The notes beneath the pieces are model-generated. The model searched no databases and had not been told where the DNA came from. It worked only from the letters and a program-made list of their open reading frames with translations. A stretch of 64,000 nucleotides of DNA, taken from Natronomonas halophila. GTDB taxonomy: Archaea; Halobacteriota; Halobacteria; Halobacteriales; Haloarculaceae. A program made the position numbers and the translations under genes. Position 1 is the first letter of the stretch; every line of letters begins with the position of its first letter. The stretch spans positions 1,674,001 to 1,738,000 of the forward strand of contig NZ_CP058334.1 in assembly GCF_013391085.1 (NCBI RefSeq). Direction: 5' to 3'. Below are positions 57,807-64,000 of the stretch, piece by piece.

Positions 57807-59015
57807 TCAGGATTTCGCCAGCGATTCGAACTCCTCGGCGGATGTGCGGGTGCCCTTGGTGATGAGGACGTCGCCGGCCTGCAGGGTCAAATCCGCGTCG
57901 GAGGCGATAATCCAGCCTTCCTCGGGCCGCCGGACCGCGATGACGCTCATGCTGAGTTCCGTCTCGGGGACGCCCGCCTCGATTTCGGTGCCGTCGAGGA
58001 CGCTGCCTGCCTCGATTTCGGTGCGGGTGATGATTTCGTCGGACTCCTGAACGGCGAGTTCGACGACCGGGTGGATATCGAGCCCCCGGAGGACGCCCTC
58101 GCTGATTTCGAGGGCGGCGTCGCTTATCATCTCGGTACTGACGCCGAGATAGATGAGGCCGCGCAGGGAGACGGGGTCCTCGGCGTCGGCGGCGGCGGCG
58201 AGCAGCCACGCCTCGAACCGCGAGCGCAGCGCGTCGACCTCGACTTCGAGGTTGCGGACCTCCTCGGCGAGTTCGGCGTTCTCGAAGAGGATGCTGCCGT
58301 ACGCGAGGTCGACGGCCAACTCCGAGAGGTTCTTCATCAGGATGATGGAGTCGACCGCGCGTTCGAGGTCGTCGACCTCCGATTCCGGCGGTTCCGGCGA
58401 CTCGTAGGCCTCGCCGCTCGCGGTCTCGTAGACGTCGGCCAGCGCCTCCTCGGGCCCGCGCATCAACATCACGTCGTCGGCCTCGATCGTCGTCCCGGGG
58501 CCGGGGTTCAGAATCCACTCGTCGCCGCGGCGGATGCCGATGACGCGAACGCCCGTCTCGCTTTCGAGGTTGATATCCAAAAGCGTCCGGCCGGCGAACG
58601 CCGAGTCGTCGGCGACTTCGCCGCGGACCAGCGCCTCGACGGCTTCGGGGAGGGCCGCCCGCATCGCCTCCGGCAGGCCGATGTCTTCGAGGACGATTTT
58701 GGCGATGTCGGCGGCGGCGTCGCTGATGTGGTCCGCCCCCGCCGCGATGCCGAGCACGGGCGCCAGCGTCTCCACCTCGCTCGGGTTGCGCGCGGCCATC
58801 ATGAGGCTCATCCGCGCGCGCATCTGGAGAACGTCCATCTTCTCTTCGAGCGTCAGCACCTCCTGTGCGAGGTCGTCGCTCTGGTGGAGCACCGCCGAGT
58901 AGGCGAGGTCGATGAGTAACTCGGAGGTGTCCTTCATCTCGATCAGGAGTTCCTTGACGCTAATCGGCTCGTAATCCACCGACTGCGGGACGGAACTCCC
59001 ATCGAACCCGACCAT
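57807..59015 (-). CDS. Duplicated PhoU/TrkA-C domain regulatory protein
   Basis: 402 residues from ATG 59015 (MVGFDGSSVPQSVDYEPISV). Two similar halves, each a PhoU-like helical bundle followed by a TrkA-C (RCK-C) domain: first half SELLIDLAYSAVLHQSDDLA and ISDAAADIAKIVLEDIG then VIGIRRGDEWILNPGPGTTI EADD; second half SELAVDLAYGSILFENAELA and ISDAALEISEGVLRGLDIHP then SVIAVRRPEEGWIIASDADL. Such proteins regulate ion channels and transporters. The nearby split MgtE lacks its own regulatory domain and is the likely partner. A purine-rich GGGGGAGG precedes the ATG. A longer upstream frame to 59279 overlaps the PHP gene and was rejected. Confidence 0.85.
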   Translation of the reverse strand: MVGFDGSSVPQSVDYEPISVKELLIEMKDTSELLIDLAYSAVLHQSDDLAQEVLTLEEKMDVLQMRARMSLMMAARNPSEVETLAPVLGIAAGADHISDAAADIAKIVLEDIGLPEAMRAALPEAVEALVRGEVADDSAFAGRTLLDINLESETGVRVIGIRRGDEWILNPGPGTTIEADDVMLMRGPEEALADVYETASGEAYESPEPPESEVDDLERAVDSIILMKNLSELAVDLAYGSILFENAELAEEVRNLEVEVDALRSRFEAWLLAAAADAEDPVSLRGLIYLGVSTEMISDAALEISEGVLRGLDIHPVVELAVQESDEIITRTEIEAGSVLDGTEIEAGVPETELSMSVIAVRRPEEGWIIASDADLTLQAGDVLITKGTRTSAEEFESLAKS

Positions 59016-59124
59016 ACCTCCCCCTTCCGAAGGAGGCGATAAAAAGCCTTGTTCGCCCGTCGCCGCTGATTGTACCTCCGGGACCGCCGCGCGTCTTTTC
59101 CCTGCGCGGCCCGAACGCCAATCG

Positions 59125-59880
59125 ATGAGTAGGCCGACCACCCTCGAAGTGGACCTGCACGTCCACAGCGAGGCGTCGTACGACGGGCACGAACCGGTCG
59201 AGCTAATCCTCGAACACGCCGCCGACATCGACCTCGATGCCGTGGTCATCACCGACCACGACACCATCGGTGCCTCCATCGAGGCCGCCGAGATGGCGGC
59301 CGACTACGGCCTCGTCGGCGTGCCCGGTGTCGAGGTATCGACCGCCGACGGCCACCTGCTGGCCATCGGTATCGAGGAGATGCCCGCGCCTGGCCGCCCC
59401 ATGGTCGAGACCGTCGAGGAAGTTCAGGCGGCCGGCGGCGTCGCCGTCGTTCCGCACCCCTTTCAGCGGACCCGCCACGGCGTCCGCAAGCGACGACTCA
59501 AGCACGTCGACCCCGACGCCATCGAGACGTTCAACGCCTGGCTCTTTACGGGCTACCGCAACCGCCGCGCTCGGCGCTACGCCACGAAATACGGCTACCC
59601 CGCCGTCGGCGGCAGCGACGCCCACTCGCTTCTGACCGTCGGCCGTGCCTACACCGAAATCACCATCGACAAACCCGTGCCAGACATCGACAGCGACGAC
59701 ATCGTCGCGGCCATCCGCGAGGGCGACACCGGCGTTCGGGGCCACCGTGCGTCCATCAAACGCGCCACTGGCCACTACGCCAAAGCCGCCGCCCGAAAGA
59801 GCGCGTGGGGCGTCCGGACCGCCCTCAAAAAGAGTGCGTGGGGCGCCAAACGGACCGGGTCGGCCGTCTTCTCCTGGTAG
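59125..59880 (+). CDS. PHP-domain metal-dependent phosphoesterase
   Basis: 251 residues. PHP metal ligands are visible: VDLHVHSEASYDG (HxH), VITDHDTI, PGVEVSTADGHLLAIGI (Glu, H), VVPHPFQRTRHG and GGSDAHS. These proteins hydrolyse phosphoesters using three metals; related members are 3',5'-nucleotide phosphatases or RNases. The last 35 residues are basic with a repeated KKSAWG/KSAWGV motif (ARKSAWGVRTALKKSAWGAK), an unusual tail that may bind nucleic acid or membrane. Divergent from the PhoU/TrkA-C gene. Confidence 0.87.
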   Translation: MSRPTTLEVDLHVHSEASYDGHEPVELILEHAADIDLDAVVITDHDTIGASIEAAEMAADYGLVGVPGVEVSTADGHLLAIGIEEMPAPGRPMVETVEEVQAAGGVAVVPHPFQRTRHGVRKRRLKHVDPDAIETFNAWLFTGYRNRRARRYATKYGYPAVGGSDAHSLLTVGRAYTEITIDKPVPDIDSDDIVAAIREGDTGVRGHRASIKRATGHYAKAAARKSAWGVRTALKKSAWGAKRTGSAVFSW

Positions 59881-59917
59881 TCAGTCCGACAGTCGCCGAA
59901 GTCGGTTCTCGCCTCGC

Positions 59918-60910
59918 TCAGACGCGCGTGTCGACGAGGTCGAAGGCCGTGCCGTTGTTCTGTTCGTTGGCGCGCTCGTAGACGACGTGGGCTGTCGCGA
60001 CGTCCTGGATGGCGAGCCCGGTCGAATCGAAGACGGTGACGCCGTCCTCGGGGGTGCGACCGGCCTCGTCGCCGGTGACGATTGCGCCCAACTCGCCGTA
60101 GAGGTCCTCGTCGGAGAGGAGGCCACGGCTCCATGGGACGTTGATTTCGCCGGAGTGGGTACACTGCTCGTAGTCGTCGATGACGAGTTTGGCGTTCGTG
60201 ACGATTTCCTCGTCGAGTTCGTTTTTGCCGGGGGCGTCGGCGCCCATCGCGTTGATGTGGGTGTGGTCGCCGACGTCAGCGGCGTCGACGATGGGCGATT
60301 CGACGGGCGTGACCGTCGAGAGGATGTCACACTGGGCGGCCTCGGCGATGGAGCCACCGCGGACGTCGAACTCGTCGCCGAAGCGGTCGATGAATCGCTG
60401 GACGGCGTCCTCCCGTTTGTCGGCGACGACGACCGTCTCGATGTCCCGAACCACGCTGATGGCCTCCAGTTGCGTGTAGGACTGGACCCCCGCGCCGACG
60501 ATGCCCAGCGAACTGGCGTTCGGAATCGAGAGGTGGTCGGTGGCGACTGCTGCCGCTGCGCCGGTCCGTTTGCGGGTCAGCGTCGTCCCGTCCATAATCG
60601 ACAGCGGGAAGGCGTTTCTCGGGTCCGAGTAGATCATCGTCCCCATCACCGTCGGCAGGTCGAACTCGTCGGGGTTGTCCGTGTGGACGTTGACCCACTT
60701 GATGCCCGCCGCGTCCCAGTCGCCGGCGTCCATGTAGGCCGGCATCGAGCGGAAGTCGCCGTTGTACTTCGGCAGGTCGATGTACGACTTCGCCGGCATC
60801 TGGACGTTGCCGTGCTGGTAGGCCGCAAAGGCCTCCTCGACGGCCACGATTACCTCCTCCATCCGGGCGTTGTCGCCCACGTCCTCCCGGTTCAACAACA
60901 GGGTCTCCAT
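59918..60910 (-). CDS. Ornithine cyclodeaminase/alanine dehydrogenase family enzyme
   Basis: 330 residues from ATG 60910 (METLLLNREDVGDNARMEEV). The fold of the OCD/mu-crystallin family: substrate-binding region MPAKSYIDLPKYNGDFRSMP, Lys in GIKWVNVHTDNP, NAD loop GIVGAGVQSYTQLEAI, and catalytic Asp region GADAPGKNELDEE. Archaeal members are commonly NAD-dependent alanine dehydrogenases (pyruvate plus ammonia to alanine); ornithine cyclodeaminase is the alternative. The in-frame ATG at 60982 adds 24 residues overlapping the promoter region and was rejected. Confidence 0.88.
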   Translation of the reverse strand: METLLLNREDVGDNARMEEVIVAVEEAFAAYQHGNVQMPAKSYIDLPKYNGDFRSMPAYMDAGDWDAAGIKWVNVHTDNPDEFDLPTVMGTMIYSDPRNAFPLSIMDGTTLTRKRTGAAAAVATDHLSIPNASSLGIVGAGVQSYTQLEAISVVRDIETVVVADKREDAVQRFIDRFGDEFDVRGGSIAEAAQCDILSTVTPVESPIVDAADVGDHTHINAMGADAPGKNELDEEIVTNAKLVIDDYEQCTHSGEINVPWSRGLLSDEDLYGELGAIVTGDEAGRTPEDGVTVFDSTGLAIQDVATAHVVYERANEQNNGTAFDLVDTRV

Positions 60911-61036
60911 ATGGCAAATTTTGCACGGGCGCCTACTTATGTCCATGCACTTTGCCAGGTTCCGCCCTTCGAGATATGTCAAACCGTTCCTTGAGCCTAC
61001 ACAAAGCCCTCTACCTAAACGTCCGTCCGCTCTTCT

Positions 61037-61786
61037 ATGACGACGCTGAACCGACGAACCGTACTGGCGGCGGTCGGTGCGGCCGCTCTCGGGGGGTGTA
61101 CCCGGTCGGAACTGCCGATGGTCGGCGACTCCACCGAGGACCTGCCCGAGGACTGCCCGGTCTCACAGGACTACGGCGTCGAGTGGCCCGCTGACCTCGA
61201 TGCCGACGCCGCGGAGACGTTCGTCGAGAACTACGAGGCCGTCCACTACCGGGAGGGTGTCGTCGGGTACGAACCCGAGACGCAGCTGGATTCCTACGAT
61301 CTGGGCGTCAACTCGGAGGGCGTCCAGCGTTCGGGCGACGGCTACGAGGTCGAGGTCTCGGGCAACGGCGGCATCTACCGGCCGGATTTGATGTTCGGCG
61401 CCCACCGCGAGGACGACCCCGCCGACGCCGAGCGCGTGCCCGCAAGCGAGGTGGAGGACGAACGACTCCGCGAGTTGCTGGAGACGGCCGCCGCCGAGGG
61501 CGAGGCCGACGCGAACGTTCGACACGGCCCCGAAGTCGACCAGTACATCGACCTCTTCGATTCCCTGTTCGACAGCTACGACCCTCACCAGAAGCATGGG
61601 GATTCGAGGACGCTCTACTTCACTGTCGACGGCACGCCCGTCGAAGTCGACGTGACTGCCTCGACGCTACACGGCGACTACTGGTGGTCGGCGACCTACT
61701 ACGTCGACGAACACGTCGTCTACCGGGCCGAGGAGGACCAGTCGCCCACGGACGGCAGGCTGCTGGAGTGTCGGGACTCGACCTGA
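61037..61786 (+). CDS. Tat-exported lipoprotein of unknown function
   Basis: 249 residues. Twin-arginine-type signal with lipobox: MTTLNRRTVLAAVGAAALGG then Cys21. The mature part is acidic, mixed alpha/beta (VEWPADLDADAAETFVENYE, TLYFTVDGTPVEVDVTASTL, GDYWWSATYYVDEHVVYRAE). It resembles many haloarchaeal lipoproteins with no known domain. Ends 48 bases before the NMD3 gene, which has its own TATA box. Confidence 0.72.
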   Translation: MTTLNRRTVLAAVGAAALGGCTRSELPMVGDSTEDLPEDCPVSQDYGVEWPADLDADAAETFVENYEAVHYREGVVGYEPETQLDSYDLGVNSEGVQRSGDGYEVEVSGNGGIYRPDLMFGAHREDDPADAERVPASEVEDERLRELLETAAAEGEADANVRHGPEVDQYIDLFDSLFDSYDPHQKHGDSRTLYFTVDGTPVEVDVTASTLHGDYWWSATYYVDEHVVYRAEEDQSPTDGRLLECRDST

Positions 61787-61801
61787 AGCACAGGGCGCGC
61801 C

Positions 61802-61811
61802 GTTTAAAAGG
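61802..61811 (+). promoter_or_regulatory. TATA-like box for the NMD3 gene
   Basis: GTTTAAAAGG, centred 28 bases before the ATG at 61834. Confidence 0.55.
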
Positions 61812-61833
61812 CTCCATCGGCTATCCTTCGGCA

Positions 61834-62949
61834 ATGAGTTCCGGTTCGCGCTCCGAAGAGTTCTGTCCGCGCTGCGGCGACGCCATCGAACGGCCCCCGG
61901 AGGTCGACCTCCCGACGGGGCCGCGCGACCCGGATTCGGTGCTGTGCGACGAGTGTTACTTCGAGGATTTCGACCTCGTCGACGCCCCCGAGCGCATCGA
62001 GGTTCGGGTCTGTAGCCAGTGCGGTGCGCTCCACCGCGGCAACCGCTGGATAGACGTCGGCGCCCGCGACTACACCGACATCGCCATCGAGGAGACGGCC
62101 GAGCGGTTGGCGGTCCACGTCGACGCCCACGATATCGACTGGGGCGTCGAACCCGAACAGGTCGACCAGAACACCATCCGGATGCACACGGTGTTCACCG
62201 GCATCATCCGCGATACGCCGCTACAGGAGGAGGTCACCGTCCCCGTCTACATCGCCCGGGAGACCTGCGACCGCTGTGGCCGCATCGCGGGCGACTACTA
62301 CGCCTCCATCGTGCAGGTCCGGGGTACCGAGCGCACGCCGACACCCGAAGAACAGGACCGCGCCATCGAAATCGCCGAGGAGTTCGTCGCTGACCGCGAG
62401 GAGGACGGCGACCGCGAGGCGTTCATCACCGAGACCACGGAGATGAAAGACGGCGTGAACATGAAGGTCTCGACCAACAAACTCGGCCAGACCATCGCCG
62501 AACGCATCGTCCGCGAGTTGGGCGGGGCCGTCTCCGAGGCGCCTACGCTGGTCACCGAGGACAGCGACGGCAACGAGGTCTACCGGGTCACCTTCACCGC
62601 GCGCCTGCCGCCCTTCGTCCCCGGCGACGTTATCGACCTCGACGACGGCGAGGGCCCCGTCCTCGTCACCAGCGCCCACGGGAACCTGAAGGGCACCCGT
62701 CTGGAAACGGGCGACCGCTACGAGGCCGACTTCGAGGACGGTATCGCGCCCGAGGCCCGAAAACTCGGCACTCGCGAGGACGCCGAGGACACGACCGTCG
62801 TGACCGTGGAAGACGCCCACGCCGTGCAGGTGCTCGACCCCGAGACCTACGAATCCAAGACGATTCCGCGCCCCGACTACATGGACCCGGATGCCGACGA
62901 GGTACCGGTGCTCAAACACCGCGACGGCCTGCATATCCTCCCCGAATAG
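61834..62949 (+). CDS. NMD3-family ribosome-associated protein
   Basis: 371 residues from ATG 61834. Archaeal homologue of Nmd3, the eukaryotic 60S export adaptor; in archaea it is thought to act in large-subunit maturation. N-terminal treble-clef zinc domains have paired CxxC: EFCPRCGD, LCDECYF, RVCSQCGALH and TCDRCGRIAGDYY. The C-terminal OB/SH3-like part includes FTARLPPFVPGDVIDLDDGE and LVTSAHGNLKGTRLETG. It ends one base before the GTG of the Taw2-like gene, so the two form an operon linked to translation. Confidence 0.9.
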   Translation: MSSGSRSEEFCPRCGDAIERPPEVDLPTGPRDPDSVLCDECYFEDFDLVDAPERIEVRVCSQCGALHRGNRWIDVGARDYTDIAIEETAERLAVHVDAHDIDWGVEPEQVDQNTIRMHTVFTGIIRDTPLQEEVTVPVYIARETCDRCGRIAGDYYASIVQVRGTERTPTPEEQDRAIEIAEEFVADREEDGDREAFITETTEMKDGVNMKVSTNKLGQTIAERIVRELGGAVSEAPTLVTEDSDGNEVYRVTFTARLPPFVPGDVIDLDDGEGPVLVTSAHGNLKGTRLETGDRYEADFEDGIAPEARKLGTREDAEDTTVVTVEDAHAVQVLDPETYESKTIPRPDYMDPDADEVPVLKHRDGLHILPE

Positions 62950-62950
62950 C

Positions 62951-63970
62951 GTGTCGCCCCTCGCCGCGCTCGTTTCGAAACCCCGCACGCAGGATGCCAT
63001 CGACGCCCTGCGCGCGGAGGGCGTCTACGATTCGACGAGAAGCGTTGCTGAATACGACAACGAACGAGTGGCGATTCCCGTCCACGAGGCGCCTGCGGAA
63101 ACGGCCGTCGATGACACGCGCAAGGTCGACCTGCCGACCAGAGCGCGCGGCCTCGACGACGTTCTGGCCGCTCGCGGCGCCAGCGAGGAAACCATCACGG
63201 CTGCTCCGTCCTCGTGGGCCGTCGTCGGCGATATCGTGCTGGCGGATTTCGGCGATGTCTCCGCCGAATCGACGCTTGACGCCGACGAGCGCGAAATCGT
63301 CGGCGAGGCGCTACTCGAACTCCACGGCAACGCCGACACCGTCCTCGCTCGCGGTGGTATTTCGGGCACCCGCAGGGAACCCTCGCCGGAGGTCGTCGCG
63401 GGGACGGGCGAAACCGAAACGGTCCACGTCGAACACGGCACCAACTACGCGGTCGATTTCTCGAAGGTGATGTTCTCGCCGGGAAACAAGGCCGAACGCG
63501 CCCGGATGGGAGACATCGTCGGACCGGGCGAGCGCGTCTTCGATATGTTCGCCGGCATCGGCTATTTCACGCTCCCGATGGCGCGGGCCGGCGCCGAGGT
63601 GACCGCCGCCGAAATCAACCCCGAGTCCTTTCGGCTGCTCGTCGAGAACGCACGGCTGAACGATGTTTCCGACCGTGTCGAAGCGGTCCTCGGCGACTGC
63701 CGCGACGTGGAGACGACGGCCGACCGGGTCGTGATGGGGTATTACGACGGACATGAGTACCTTGACTCGGCGCTGGATACGCTCGTTTCGGGCGGCACGC
63801 TCCATCTACACGAGGCGACGCCGGAACCGCTGTTTCCCGACCGGCCGGTCGACCGACTGACTGCGGCCGCCGACCAGGCGGGGCGGTCCGTCGAGATAGC
63901 GGACACACGCGTTGTGAAAAGCCACAGCGAAGGCGTCGTCCACGCCGTCGTCGACGCCGTCGTCGAGTAG
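62951..63970 (+). CDS. taw2: tRNA wybutosine-synthesis aminocarboxypropyltransferase (Taw2/Trm5 family)
   Basis: 339 residues from GTG 62951 (one base after the NMD3 stop). Class I SAM-binding domain: VEHGTNYAVDFSKVMFSPGN, MFAGIGYFTLPMARAGAEVT and AAEINPESFRLLVENARLND. In this family Taw2/TYW2 transfers the aminocarboxypropyl group of SAM to wyosine precursors at G37 of tRNA-Phe, while Trm5 methylates G37. FSPGNKAERARM and VVMGYYDGHEYLDSAL (in place of the Trm5 NLP motif) favour Taw2. The N-terminus SKPRTQDAIDALRAEGVYDS matches Trm5/Taw2 D1. Moderate certainty over Trm5. Confidence 0.85.
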   Translation: MSPLAALVSKPRTQDAIDALRAEGVYDSTRSVAEYDNERVAIPVHEAPAETAVDDTRKVDLPTRARGLDDVLAARGASEETITAAPSSWAVVGDIVLADFGDVSAESTLDADEREIVGEALLELHGNADTVLARGGISGTRREPSPEVVAGTGETETVHVEHGTNYAVDFSKVMFSPGNKAERARMGDIVGPGERVFDMFAGIGYFTLPMARAGAEVTAAEINPESFRLLVENARLNDVSDRVEAVLGDCRDVETTADRVVMGYYDGHEYLDSALDTLVSGGTLHLHEATPEPLFPDRPVDRLTAAADQAGRSVEIADTRVVKSHSEGVVHAVVDAVVE

Positions 63971-64000
63971 GCTATCGTGCGAACACTGCCTTCGGTGTCG

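Overview
The window is chromosomal DNA of a halophilic archaeon (class Halobacteria). Evidence: very high GC, strongly acidic predicted proteins, TATA-like boxes 25-30 bases before many start codons (leaderless transcripts), Tat-type signal peptides on secreted proteins, archaeal versions of information-processing genes (PriL, Hjc, NMD3, Taw2), the archaeal IMP cyclohydrolase PurO, GTP cyclohydrolase III, and a type A archaeal RNase P RNA. I cannot name the genus.

Layout. 1-3.1 kb: a cut-off aminotransferase, then a HisD-family dehydrogenase overlapping an SDR gene; the HisD homologue resembles sulfopropanediol dehydrogenases more than true histidinol dehydrogenase. 3.1-8.1 kb: PQQ-type propeller lipoprotein, tRNA-Gln(CUG), a double-HNH protein, PurO, a PAS histidine kinase and a metallophosphoesterase. 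8.1-15.1 kb: first copy of a dispersed hairpin element, PriL, a 680-base gene-free structured region, small hypotheticals, aspartate kinase, second element copy, a tandem pair of small membrane proteins, riboflavin synthase and Hjc. 15.2-25.4 kb: a large DUF2298-type membrane protein, a SWIM protein, very small genes, a siroheme nitrite/sulfite reductase, third element copy, an M29 aminopeptidase whose 3' end is duplicated around a fourth element copy, a metzincin-like lipoprotein and RNase P RNA. 25.5-33.7 kb: LVIVD-repeat protein, SDR, pilin-like protein, UvrA, small proteins and threonine synthase.

33.7-41.2 kb is one minus-strand block: a complete seven-gene Mrp/Mnh cation/proton antiporter operon (A to G, mostly with overlapping start/stop codons), preceded by GTP cyclohydrolase III and a divergent second riboflavin synthase-like gene that are translationally coupled. 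41.3-46.3 kb holds two tandem paralogous giant alpha/beta hydrolases. The rest carries SerA, an MMPL/RND permease, a CBS-domain membrane protein, MutS, a split MgtE (SLC41-like) Mg2+ transporter in two overlapping half-genes, an acidic coiled-coil protein, a PhoU/TrkA-C regulator probably linked to the transporter, a PHP phosphoesterase, an alanine dehydrogenase/ornithine cyclodeaminase family enzyme, a Tat lipoprotein, NMD3 and Taw2.

The most unusual material is intergenic: (i) at least four copies of a modular hairpin element with conserved flanks and covarying stems, two of them starting within five bases of a stop codon; (ii) a 9.7-10.1 kb block with a 23-base inverted repeat pair and several long palindromes. 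No CRISPR array, insertion-sequence transposase, rRNA gene or prophage was seen.
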